35,000 nt of DNA from Gemmatimonadota bacterium. GTDB lineage: Bacteria > Gemmatimonadota > Gemmatimonadetes > Gemmatimonadales > GWC2-71-9. The notes below the pieces were generated by a model that searched no databases, was not told where the DNA came from, and saw only the letters and a list, made by a program, of their open reading frames with translations. The position numbers and the translations under genes were made by a program. The stretch covers positions 1 to 35,000 of the forward strand of contig JAABRY010000025.1 in the NCBI GenBank assembly GCA_011390645.1. The letters run 5' to 3'. This document shows positions 25,895-33,047 of the stretch, one piece after another. Each line of letters begins with the position of its first letter. Position 1 is the stretch's first letter.

Positions 25895-26506
25895 TCACTC
25901 GTCGCGGACGGCGGCAAGCAGGATGCGCAATTCGTTGCGGGCGCGGTGGATGTAGGTCTTGACGGTGCCCAAGGGGAGGTCAAGGATCTCGGCGATTTCC
26001 TCGTACGGGCGGCCCTCGACGTGGCGGAGCAGGATGCAGTTGCGGTATTCCGGGCGGAGTTGGCCGATCGCCTCCTCGATCATCGCGCCGAGTTCGCGAT
26101 TGGCGACCTCGTCGAGCTGCGACTCGCGATCATCGCCAACTTGCAACGTCGTCGCCTCGATCGCCTCCGCACTCTCGGCGTGGGGCGACCCGTCGAGCGA
26201 GAGGGTGTCGAGGGAGCGGCGCCGGAGCTGATCGATCGCCGCATTGTTCGCAATCTTGAAGATCCAGCTCGAGAACTTGTACTCCGGCCGATACGAATCG
26301 ATCGCGTTGAGGACCTTGATGAAGGTCTCCTGCGCGAGGTCCTCGGCGAGTTCGCGGTCGCGCACCATGCGGTAGATCAGCGAGAAGACCGGGCGCTCAT
26401 AGCGGCGGATCAGCTCGCGGTACGCGGCCTCGTGGCCCAATGCGGCGAGGCGAACGACGTCCTGATCGACCAGCTCGCGCCAGTCGGTGACCGGGCGTTC
26501 GCTCAC
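25895..26506 (-). CDS. ECF RNA polymerase sigma factor (RpoE-like)
   Basis: A 203-residue group-4 sigma factor. Region 2 is at about 30-95 (FSLIYRMVRDRELAEDLAQETFIKV, then SSWIFKIANNAAIDQLRRR) and region 4 at about 145-195 (LRPEYRNCILLRHVEGRPYEEIAEIL, LGTVKTYIHRARNELR). Sigma-1.1 and sigma-3 regions are absent, as expected. It is followed by its zinc-finger anti-sigma gene and a membrane protein, the standard partner-switch arrangement. The GTG start has no clear Shine-Dalgarno sequence. It is divergent from ubiE, 45 bp away. Confidence 0.95.
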   Translation of the reverse strand: MSERPVTDWRELVDQDVVRLAALGHEAAYRELIRRYERPVFSLIYRMVRDRELAEDLAQETFIKVLNAIDSYRPEYKFSSWIFKIANNAAIDQLRRRSLDTLSLDGSPHAESAEAIEATTLQVGDDRESQLDEVANRELGAMIEEAIGQLRPEYRNCILLRHVEGRPYEEIAEILDLPLGTVKTYIHRARNELRILLAAVRDE

Positions 26507-26551
26507 TGGTGCGTTGCCCCGGTGTTCCGGTCGCCGGTAGCTTTGGCCGTG

Positions 26552-27286
26552 ATGACTGCCACCAAGCCCGACCTACCGGTCACGGGAGGAGACTCCAAGC
26601 GCGCCTACGTGCGGGAGATCTTCACGTCGATTGCGCCGCGCTACGACACCCTGAATCATCTCCTGTCGCTCAACGCGGACAAGCGCTGGCGCCGCCACGC
26701 GGTGGATGCCCTGGGATGGGAGGCGGCCCCTGATGGCACCTATCTGGATCTCTGTGCCGGCACCCAGGACCTGGCGGCCGAACTGGGCAATCGGGCGGCC
26801 TTCACCGGCCGGGTGATCGCTGCCGATTTCGTCCCGGCGATGCTGGTACGGGGTGCGGGCAAGAGTGCCAAGGTCCGTCCGGCGGCGGCCGATGCGCTTC
26901 GCCTCCCCTTCGAAGACGGGGTCTTCGATGGGGCGACAGTGGGCTTCGGGGTGCGGAACCTGATGGACCTGGATGCGGGTCTCCGGGAAGCGGCGCGCGT
27001 GCTGAAGCCCGGCGCGCGGTTCGTGGTGCTCGAATTCTCGACGCCGCGGTGGCAGCCGCTGCGGGCCCTCTACCTCTTCTACTTCCGGCACCTGCTCCCG
27101 CGGATCGGGCGCCTCGTGTCGAAACATAGGAGCGCTTACGACTGGCTTCCAGCGTCGGTGCTCGCCTTCCCCGAACCACCGGCCCTCGCCGAGCGCTTCC
27201 GGAACGCCGGATTCTCCTCGGTGACGTGGGCGACCCGGTGGGGCGGGATCGTCGCCATCCATGTCGGGGTACGGAGTGCATCATGA
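26552..27286 (+). CDS. ubiE: Demethylmenaquinone (or ubiquinone) C-methyltransferase
   Basis: SAM-dependent methyltransferase that adds the ring methyl group in the last step of menaquinone synthesis. The 244-residue product has the UbiE/MenG pattern: VREIFTSIAPRYDTLNHLLS, the SAM loop YLDLCAGTQDLA (a variant of the more usual D-x-ACGTGD), ADALRLPFEDGVFDGATVGFGVRN, REAARVLKPGARFVVLEFS and YFRHLLPRIGRLVS. ATG 26552 is used, with GTG one codon earlier as an alternative. The long open frame upstream is antisense to the sigma gene. It overlaps ubiD by 4 bp (ATGA), starting a quinone operon. The menaquinone assignment is inferred from neighbours. Confidence 0.94.
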   Translation: MTATKPDLPVTGGDSKRAYVREIFTSIAPRYDTLNHLLSLNADKRWRRHAVDALGWEAAPDGTYLDLCAGTQDLAAELGNRAAFTGRVIAADFVPAMLVRGAGKSAKVRPAAADALRLPFEDGVFDGATVGFGVRNLMDLDAGLREAARVLKPGARFVVLEFSTPRWQPLRALYLFYFRHLLPRIGRLVSKHRSAYDWLPASVLAFPEPPALAERFRNAGFSSVTWATRWGGIVAIHVGVRSAS

Positions 27287-28776
27287 GTCTTGATTCCCTC
27301 GCGGACTTCATTGCCGCCATCGAAAAAGCCGGCGAACTCGTCCGGATCACCCGTCCCGTCCGTACCCATCTGGAGATGGCGGAGATCGCCGATCGCACCA
27401 TGAAGCTCCCCGACGGCGGCCCCGCGCTGCTGTTCGAGAAGCCCCTGATGCCAGATGGTTCGATCTCGCCGATCCCGGTGGGGATCAACCTCTATGGCTC
27501 GCGCAAGCGGATGTGCCTCGCGCTCGGCGTCGAGCGCCTCGATGAAGTCGGCGATCGCATCGCCGAAATGATTCAGCTCAAGGTGCCGGATGGGCTGATG
27601 GGGAAGCTCTCGATGCTCCCCAAGCTGGCCGAGATGGCGAAGTATCCGCCGCGCGTGCGGTCGGGCAAGCCGGCGTGCCAGGAGGTGGTGTATCAGGGGG
27701 ACGACATCAACCTCGACACGCTGCCGATCCTGCAGACCTGGCCGCAGGATGGTGGGCGCTACCTCACCTTGCCGATGGTGATCACGCGCGATCCGAAGAC
27801 CGGTGGCAGGAACGTCGGGATGTATCGCGTGCAGGTGCAGGGGAAGCGCGAGCTGGCGATGCACTGGCAGCGGCACAAGAGCGGGGCCGCGCATTGGCGT
27901 GAGATGGCCGATCGCGGCGAAAAGATGCCGGTGGTGATCGCGCTGGGTGGTGATCCGGCGTCGCTCTACTCGGGCTCCGCGCCATTGCCGCCGATGATCG
28001 ACGAATTCTTGTTCTCGGGTTTCCTGCGGAAGAATCCGGTCGAACTCGCGAAGGCGCTGACGTGTGACCTCGATGTCCCGGCCGAAGCCGACATTGTGAT
28101 CGAAGGCTACGTGGACCCGAGCGAGGATTTGGTGATGGAGGGGCCGTTCGGCGATCACACCGGCTTCTACTCGCTCGCCGACTTGTATCCGCGGATGCAC
28201 ATCACCGCGGTCACAATGAAGAAGAAGCCGATCTATCCGGCCACGCTGGTCGGACGGCCGCCGATGGAGGACTTCTGGCTCGGCCACGCCACCGAGCGGA
28301 TCTTCCTGCCACTGCTGCGCATCACGGTGCCAGAGATCGTGGACTACCACATGCCGGCGGCGGGGATCTTCCACAACCTCGTCTTCGCGAGCATCGACAA
28401 GCAGTATCCGGGGCAGGCCTACAAGGTGATGCACGCGATGTGGGGCACCGGACTGATGTCGCTTTCGAAGGTGCTGGTGATCGTGGACAAGGACGTGAAC
28501 GTGCAGGACGAGCAGGAAGTGTGGTGGGTCGCGCTCAACAACATCGACCCGAAGCGCGACGTCGAGTTCGCGCGTGGCCCGGTGGATGTGCTCGACCACG
28601 CATCGCAGCATTTCTCGTTCGGCAGCAAGATGGGAATTGATGCGACACGGAAGTGGCCCGAGGAAGGGTTCACGCGCGAGTGGCCCGAGAAGATCGTGAT
28701 GGATGATGCGACGAAGGACGCGGTGGACAAGATGTGGGGGGAGTTGGGGATCGGGGCGGTGAAACGTGAGAGGTGA
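27283..28776 (+). CDS. ubiD: UbiD-family prenylated-FMN decarboxylase (probably menaquinone pathway)
   Basis: A 497-residue UbiD decarboxylase, which uses the prenylated FMN made by UbiX, encoded downstream. It shows the N-terminal SLADFIAAIEKAGELVRI, the prFMN/metal region GRYLTLPMVITRDPKTGGRNVGMYRVQVQ, MHWQRHKSGAAHWRE, DPSEDLVMEGPFGDHTGFYS and PPMEDFWLG. With UbiA, UbiX and UbiE it most likely acts in late menaquinone synthesis of the futalosine type (MqnL-like). The final residues VKRER and the stop TGA are encoded by repeat heptamers (28759-28776), so the original C terminus was probably a few residues different. Confidence 0.94.
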   Translation: MSLDSLADFIAAIEKAGELVRITRPVRTHLEMAEIADRTMKLPDGGPALLFEKPLMPDGSISPIPVGINLYGSRKRMCLALGVERLDEVGDRIAEMIQLKVPDGLMGKLSMLPKLAEMAKYPPRVRSGKPACQEVVYQGDDINLDTLPILQTWPQDGGRYLTLPMVITRDPKTGGRNVGMYRVQVQGKRELAMHWQRHKSGAAHWREMADRGEKMPVVIALGGDPASLYSGSAPLPPMIDEFLFSGFLRKNPVELAKALTCDLDVPAEADIVIEGYVDPSEDLVMEGPFGDHTGFYSLADLYPRMHITAVTMKKKPIYPATLVGRPPMEDFWLGHATERIFLPLLRITVPEIVDYHMPAAGIFHNLVFASIDKQYPGQAYKVMHAMWGTGLMSLSKVLVIVDKDVNVQDEQEVWWVALNNIDPKRDVEFARGPVDVLDHASQHFSFGSKMGIDATRKWPEEGFTREWPEKIVMDDATKDAVDKMWGELGIGAVKRER

Positions 28777-28826
28777 AACGGGTGGGGAGGGTGGCAGCAC
28801 GCCCCCTTTCACGTTTCACGTTTCAC
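28759..28826. repeat. GTGAAAC heptamer cassette bridging ubiD and ubiA
   Basis: Left units are GTGAAAC, GTGAGAG, GTGAAAC (28759-28779); right units are CTTTCAC, GTTTCAC, GTTTCAC (28806-28826). The core is 26 bp, starting with Gs and ending with Cs. The left array contains the ubiD stop and the ubiA GTG start, and the whole cassette is read as ubiA codons. Confidence 0.9.
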
Positions 28827-29719
28827 CCGGCACCCCCGAAGGCCAAACCTTCACCGGCGCCTCGGCCCTCTCCCGCTGGGCGAGCTTCGTCAAGCTCCCC
28901 CACACCCTCTTTGCGCTGCCGTTTGCGATGCTGGGTGTGCTGGCCGCGAGCATGGTCGCACCGGTGACCTGGCGCGTGGTGTTGTGGGTAGCGGTGGCGT
29001 TCAGCGCGGCGCGCTTCGCCGCGATGGGCTTCAACCGGATTGTGGACCGCGGCTTCGACGCCGCCAACCCGCGCACCGCCGCGCGCGAGCTGCCGCGCGG
29101 CGCAATCGGAGTAGGTCAGGCCAAGGTTGCCGTTGTGCTCGCGAGCATCCTGTTTGTGGTCGCAAGCTGGCAGTTGAATCCGCTTTGTCTGGTGCTCTCG
29201 CCCGTCGCACTCGCGTGGGTGTTGGGGTACTCGTATGCGAAGCGCTTCACCTCGTGGCCGCACCTCTGGCTCGGGATGTCGCTCGCGATCGCCCCGGTTG
29301 GTGGTTGGTTGGCAGTCACGGGCGCATGGAGCGAGCCTTGGTGGCTGCTGCTGGTGATCACGCTGGCGGTGATGACCTGGGTGGCAGGCTTCGATGTGTT
29401 CTACGCGCTGCCTGATGAAGGCTTTGATCGTGACCAGGGCTTGCGCAGCGCGGTGGTGCGCCTAGGGCAGCGGAAGGCGATTCTGTTCGGCAAGCTGCTG
29501 CACGGGGTGACGATCCCCGCGTTGGCACTCTTCGGCTGGGGCGCGGGATTCGGTCTCTGGTATTTCATCGGGGTTGGCGCAGCGGCCGCGATTCTGGCGT
29601 ATGAGCACCAATTGGTGCAACCAGGTGATCTTTCCAAGCTCGATGCCGCGTTCTTCACGATGAACGGCGTGATGAGCGTGACGGTGTTTGGGTTCGCGGT
29701 GGTGGATAGGCTGGTGTAG
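28766..29719 (+). CDS. ubiA: UbiA-family prenyltransferase (probably MqnP-like), with repeat-encoded N terminus
   Basis: Integral membrane prenyltransferase that attaches the polyprenyl tail to the quinone ring precursor. The core begins at about residue 35 with SRWASFVKLPHTLFALPFAMLG. The two Asp-rich motifs are NRIVDRGFDAANPRTAAREL and DVFYALPDEGFDRDQGLRS, and eight to nine hydrophobic segments follow. The only start available is GTG 28766: an in-frame TGA lies at 28760-28762, and no ATG, GTG or TTG follows before the conserved core. The first 20 residues or so (MRGETGG... PFTFHVSP) are therefore translated heptamer repeat. The start lies 11 bp inside the ubiD end, so translation is probably coupled. 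Confidence 0.9.
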   Translation: MRGETGGEGGSTPPFTFHVSPGTPEGQTFTGASALSRWASFVKLPHTLFALPFAMLGVLAASMVAPVTWRVVLWVAVAFSAARFAAMGFNRIVDRGFDAANPRTAARELPRGAIGVGQAKVAVVLASILFVVASWQLNPLCLVLSPVALAWVLGYSYAKRFTSWPHLWLGMSLAIAPVGGWLAVTGAWSEPWWLLLVITLAVMTWVAGFDVFYALPDEGFDRDQGLRSAVVRLGQRKAILFGKLLHGVTIPALALFGWGAGFGLWYFIGVGAAAAILAYEHQLVQPGDLSKLDAAFFTMNGVMSVTVFGFAVVDRLV

Positions 29720-29722
29720 CTG

Positions 29723-29926
29723 GGTGAACGGTGAACGGTGAACGGTGAACGGGGGGTGAGGCCACAGGATGTCATCCCGACCGGAGCGGCGGCGAAGCCG
29801 TCGCGCAGCGGAGGGATCTGCACGTTGCCGGGCCCAGTGAAGTACAGATCCCTCGACTCCGGCGCTACGCGCCTTCGCTCGGGATGACGGGGTCAGGCAC
29901 CCCCCGTTCACCGTTCACCGTTCACC
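29723..29926. repeat. Full cassette: GTGAACG heptamers around paired GTCATCCCGA arms
   Basis: Four GGTGAAC units (29723-29750) begin 4 bp after the ubiA stop, and three GTTCACC units (29906-29926) close the cassette. Between them lie two imperfect inverted arms: 29771-29820 starts GTCATCCCGACCGGAGC and ends GAGGGATCTG, and 29845-29888 starts CAGATCCCTCGA and ends TCGGGATGAC. This is the most complete cassette in the window and accounts for the ubiA-ubiX gap. Confidence 0.9.
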
Positions 29927-29948
29927 GTAACAGGAGTCCTGAATAACG

Positions 29949-30536
29949 ATGCCCTCCCAGCTCCCCGTCGTCCTTGCCATCACCGGCGCCTCTGGCGCCC
30001 CCTACGCCGTGCGGCTGCTCGACGTGCTCGCGCGCGCGCAGGTACCGGTGGACCTGATCATCTCCTCTCATGGCTGGCGATTGCTGGAGACGGAATCTGG
30101 CGTGCGCGACGATCGCGAGTTGCGCGAGGCGACGGGGGGTGATTGGTCGAGCATCACCGTGCACCCCGACAACGATCGCGGCGCGCGGCCGGCGTCGGGT
30201 TCCTACCGTACGCGCGGGATGGTGATCTGTCCATGCTCGATGGGAACGGTGGCGGCGATTGCGGGTGGGACGTCACGCTCATTGGTCGAGCGCGCGGCCG
30301 ACGTGATGCTCAAGGAGCGGCGCACGCTGATACTGGTACCGCGCGAGACGCCGTTCTCGCTGGTGCACCTGCGCAACCTCACGGCGGTCACCGAAGCGGG
30401 CGCCACCGTGATGCCGGCGGCGCCGGGATTCTATCACAGGCCGGAGCGGATCGAGCAGTTGGTGGACTTCGTGGTGCAGCGCATTGTGGACCACCTCCAA
30501 CTTGATATCGACATCGCCCCGCGCTGGGAGGGCTGA
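29949..30536 (+). CDS. ubiX: UbiX-family flavin prenyltransferase
   Basis: Joins dimethylallyl phosphate to FMN, making the prenyl-FMN cofactor needed by UbiD upstream. The 195-residue length is typical. It shows the flavin-binding start VVLAITGASGAPYAVRLLDVL, DLIISSHGWRLL, the ICPCSMGTVAAIAGGTSRSL segment, AADVMLKERRTLILVPRETPFSLVHLRNL and PAAPGFYHRP. An AGGAG lies 12 bp before the ATG, directly after the last repeat unit. It is 3 bp from the downstream phosphoesterase gene. Confidence 0.95.
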   Translation: MPSQLPVVLAITGASGAPYAVRLLDVLARAQVPVDLIISSHGWRLLETESGVRDDRELREATGGDWSSITVHPDNDRGARPASGSYRTRGMVICPCSMGTVAAIAGGTSRSLVERAADVMLKERRTLILVPRETPFSLVHLRNLTAVTEAGATVMPAAPGFYHRPERIEQLVDFVVQRIVDHLQLDIDIAPRWEG

Positions 30537-30539
30537 CCC

Positions 30540-31034
30540 ATGCGACTCGGCGTCATTGCTGACACCCACGGGTTGCTGCGCCCCGAAGTGTTCGACGTCT
30601 TCAAGGAAGTGGATCACATCATTCATGCGGGCGATGTCGGCCCGCTCGACATCATCACCGAGCTCGAGGCGATCGCTCCCGTCACGGCAGTGTTCGGCAA
30701 CACCGATGGCTTCGACGTACGCGCGAAACTGCCGCGCGTCGCCAAGGTGCGCCTCGATGGTTTCGACATCGTGGTCACGCACGGAGATCAGTTCGGCCGC
30801 GGTGTGCCGAACGAGGAGTTTCACGCGGCTTTCCCCGAGGCTGACATCCTGATCCACGGTCACACCCACATCCCGAAGCTCGAACTGGTGGATGTGGTGG
30901 TCACCGTGATGAATCCAGGTGGAGCGGGCGCGCGGCGCTTCGATATTCCGGCGTCGGTGGGGATTCTCGAGCTGGAGGCAGGGATTCCGCCGCGGGGACG
31001 GTTGGTGCCGTTGACGGGGGCGGATGAGGAGTGA
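30540..31034 (+). CDS. YfcE/MJ0936-type metallophosphoesterase
   Basis: A 164-residue calcineurin-like phosphoesterase. The metal-binding motifs are in order: ADTHG (residues 7-11), AGDVG, GNTD, THGD and GHTH. The short form without extra domains corresponds to the YfcE/MJ0936 group, which hydrolyses phosphodiesters in vitro; natural substrates are not established. It lies 3 bp after ubiX, so it is probably the last gene of the quinone operon by transcription rather than by pathway. A REP palindrome follows its stop codon by about 6 bp. Confidence 0.93.
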   Translation: MRLGVIADTHGLLRPEVFDVFKEVDHIIHAGDVGPLDIITELEAIAPVTAVFGNTDGFDVRAKLPRVAKVRLDGFDIVVTHGDQFGRGVPNEEFHAAFPEADILIHGHTHIPKLELVDVVVTVMNPGGAGARRFDIPASVGILELEAGIPPRGRLVPLTGADEE

Positions 31035-31040
31035 GGCGTG

Positions 31041-31081
31041 CATCCCAGCCGGCGGTGTCAGCCGCCGGTCGTAGGTCGTAC
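31041..31081. repeat. Single REP palindrome followed by two GTCGTA heptamers
   Basis: CATCCCAGCCGGCGGT-GTCA-GCCGCCGG (31041-31068) matches the left half of the elements at 4577 and 6327, with one mismatch in the stem. It runs directly into GTCGTAG and GTCGTAC, heptamers of the family found at 31878 and 32979. There is no inverted partner. It begins 7 bp after the phosphoesterase stop. Confidence 0.75.
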
Positions 31082-31158
31082 ATCGCTGGCTTCGGGGCGG
31101 TGGCAGAACGTTGAGGGGAATTCCGCTGTTGGAGTAACCCTCTTCAGCGAAGGCTTCC

Positions 31159-31800
31159 GTGCACGCACCCCGCATTCTTGTTGCCGCTTCCCTCCTGCTC
31201 GCACCGGCGGCCGTTGCCGCCCAGTTCCAGTCGGGTGCCTCCTCGTGGATCACCTCCCCGACCGGCGAGATCACCTTCGCCGGGCTCGCCGACGAGGTGG
31301 TGATCACCGATCAGTATCTGGCCAGTGACGGCGTCCTCTTCACCAACCTCGAGGGCAACACCGCGACGAGCTCGGTGTTCACCGCACCGTACGCCCTCAA
31401 CTGGCTCGGGTCGCAGCCGTGGCAACCAATTGGCATCACCTTCTCGTCACCGATCGCCAGTCTGGCGTTCCTGGGGCGAGCCAATACCGGCTCGGCGTTT
31501 TTCGAGGCCTTCCTCGCCGACGCCCCGGTATTCTCCGGCTTCCTGGATATCGAGCCGCAAGCGCTCCGATGGTTCGGCTTCGAGGGCGCCAACGTCGACC
31601 GCATCCGGATGACGGCGCCGAGCGGCACCAACGGATTGATCGCGATCGACAACGTGCAGTGGCTCAACGCGAGCCTCATCGATGACGACCCGCCGGTCGG
31701 CGGCGATGTGGTGCCGGAGCCGGCGACGATGACGCTGCTCGCGACGGGGATGGCAGGGCTGCTGGCGGCACGGCGGCGGAAGCGGGGTCGTGAGTCGTGA
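31159..31800 (+). CDS. PEP-CTERM sorting-domain protein 1
   Basis: A 213-residue exported protein. It has an N-terminal signal peptide (ILVAASLLLAPAAVAAQ), a mature domain of about 165 residues with Ser/Thr/Gly-rich, beta-like sequence, and a C-terminal PEP-CTERM signal: VPEP (about 188), a hydrophobic segment LLATGMAGLLAARR and a basic end. Such proteins are processed and anchored by an exosortase, which is not in this window. The sequence ends RGRES followed by TGA, all read from GTCGTGA heptamers. AAGG lies about 5 bp before the GTG start. The mature domain is not one I recognise. Confidence 0.85.
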   Translation: MHAPRILVAASLLLAPAAVAAQFQSGASSWITSPTGEITFAGLADEVVITDQYLASDGVLFTNLEGNTATSSVFTAPYALNWLGSQPWQPIGITFSSPIASLAFLGRANTGSAFFEAFLADAPVFSGFLDIEPQALRWFGFEGANVDRIRMTAPSGTNGLIAIDNVQWLNASLIDDDPPVGGDVVPEPATMTLLATGMAGLLAARRRKRGRES

Positions 31801-31919
31801 GAAGAAGCGTGAAAGGTGAAACGTGAAAGGGGATGTATCCCTTCCTCCCGTTTCACCTTTCACCTTTTGCGTTTCACGACCTACGACCTACGACCCACGA
31901 CCCACGACGAGTCACGACA
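31787..31919. repeat. Nested cassette: GTCGTGA, GTGAAAG, core, CTTTCAC, GACCTAC/GACCCAC
   Basis: Two GTCGTGA units (31787-31800) contain the PEP-CTERM 1 stop. Then come GTGAAAG, GTGAAAC, GTGAAAG (31809-31829), a core GGGATGTATCCCTTCCTCC, inverted units GTTTCAC, CTTTCAC, a degenerate CTTTTGC and GTTTCAC (31850-31877), and then GACCTAC twice and GACCCAC twice (31878-31905), ending in a GAGTCACGAC remnant. The inner part is nearly identical to 32918-32978. Confidence 0.9.
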
Positions 31920-32181
31920 GCGAACCACGGACTGTCGCATCAATGGCACAACGTGTGAAGCCACCGCTACAGATTCCTTCGGTGTGCATTGTCTGCGGCA
32001 ATCGGTAACAGACTCCTTGGCAACACCTTGCAGGGTTCTTCTCGCGCTGTCACGTCGCGGAACGAATCGTGCTTCAATGAGGGTGTTCCCAGCCAGCTCC
32101 GCGCTCGATACGCCCCCTCGACGGGATTGTCACACCCTCAGGTGATGATTCCGGTCACACATCCCTTCCAGGAGTTCTCTC
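31920..32181. other. Gene-free leader of PEP-CTERM protein 2
   Basis: About 260 bp, less GC-rich than the rest, with no convincing gene. AGGAG at about 32169 is the ribosome-binding site of the next gene. TGGCA-N5-TTGCA at 32018-32032 resembles a sigma-54 promoter but is one base too short between its two blocks. Nothing else recognisable is seen. Confidence 0.5.
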
Positions 32182-32877
32182 GTGAAGCTGTTCCGCTACC
32201 GTGCGCTCGTTCCCATGTTCTTGGTGGCATTCGCCGCCCCGCTCGCTGCACAGGTTGGTGTTGGTCCGAATGGCACCTTCGGCTCGATCGACACCGAGTT
32301 CGGGGGCGATGGCATTCCCAATGACGCCGTGATGACGAGCCTGTATGACGGAGTGACGATCGGCATCACCGCCACCGAGCGCTACGCCAGTCCCGCTGTG
32401 ACGAACAATGGGGCCGGGATCTTCTACGCCGGAGCTGGGGAGAGCGACCCGGGATTCTCACTGTGGAACTTCAGCTATTACATCGGCGGCACCAACGCGA
32501 ACGACTACGTCTACCGCCTCTTCTATGACTTCGACCCGGCCGCCGGCAACGGTGGTCATGGTGTCCTCGAGACACCAACCCTCGCGATCCTCGGGTTCGA
32601 GGAATCGCAGAACCTGGGCTTCAGCTACCTCGGAACTTCTATCGCCGGGTTCCTGACTGCCCCGACCTACGCCGGTTTCAACCCCAATGCCAGTGGCAGT
32701 TACACCTTCGGGCTGCACCAGTACAACAGCGCGCAGGAACTGGTCGGGCTTGTCGGGATGGAAGTCATCGTCGGCGATGGCCCAGGTGAGGTCGTCCCCG
32801 AACCCGCCACGATGACGTTGCTCGCCACCGGCCTGGCTGGCATGGTCGCGGCACGGCGTCGGCGGAAGGCTGTGTAG
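32182..32877 (+). CDS. PEP-CTERM sorting-domain protein 2
   Basis: A 231-residue exported protein with a signal peptide (LVPMFLVAFAAPLAAQ), a mature domain rich in Gly, Asn, Tyr and Phe (for example SLWNFSYYIGGTNANDYVYRLFY without its flanks), and a C-terminal PEP-CTERM signal with VPEPATMTLLATGLAG and a basic RRRRK end. This signal is almost the same as in the gene at 31159, so the two proteins should share an exosortase. The mature domains are different and neither is a family I can name. AGGAG lies 9 bp before the GTG start. The stop is followed after 3 bp by GTCGTGA heptamers. Confidence 0.85.
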   Translation: MKLFRYRALVPMFLVAFAAPLAAQVGVGPNGTFGSIDTEFGGDGIPNDAVMTSLYDGVTIGITATERYASPAVTNNGAGIFYAGAGESDPGFSLWNFSYYIGGTNANDYVYRLFYDFDPAAGNGGHGVLETPTLAILGFEESQNLGFSYLGTSIAGFLTAPTYAGFNPNASGSYTFGLHQYNSAQELVGLVGMEVIVGDGPGEVVPEPATMTLLATGLAGMVAARRRRKAV

Positions 32878-32880
32878 TCA

Positions 32881-33045
32881 GTCGTGAGTCGTGAGACGTT
32901 AGACGCTGGGGAAAACATGAAAGGTGAAACGTGAAAGGGGATGTATCCCTTCCTCCCGTTTCACCTTTCACGTTTCACGACCTACGACCTACGACCTACG
33001 ACCTACGACCTACGACCTACGACCTACGACCTACGACCTACGACC
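32881..33045. repeat. Nested cassette with nine GACCTAC units between convergent genes
   Basis: The left side has GTCGTGA twice, then decayed GACGTTA and GACGCTG (32881-32908), then ATGAAAG, GTGAAAC, GTGAAAG. The core is GGGATGTATCCCTTCCTCC. The right side has GTTTCAC, CTTTCAC, GTTTCAC (32958-32978), then nine perfect GACCTAC units (32979-33041). It starts 3 bp after the PEP-CTERM 2 stop and ends 2 bp before the stop of the convergent minus-strand gene, so it is the whole intergenic region. Confidence 0.92.
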
Positions 33046-33047
33046 CT

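Noticed and set aside
27136-28812. Minus-strand open frame of 558 codons over ubiD
   Set aside because: Antisense to ubiD; His/Arg-rich shadow frame.
32017-32032. Canonical sigma-54 promoter
   Set aside because: TTGGCA and TTGCA are separated by one base fewer than the standard -24/-12 spacing, so it is not annotated as a promoter; kept only as a low-interest observation.
32979-33041. CRISPR-like array
   Set aside because: The unit is only 7 bp and perfectly tandem with no spacers, and no cas gene is present. It is a short tandem repeat.
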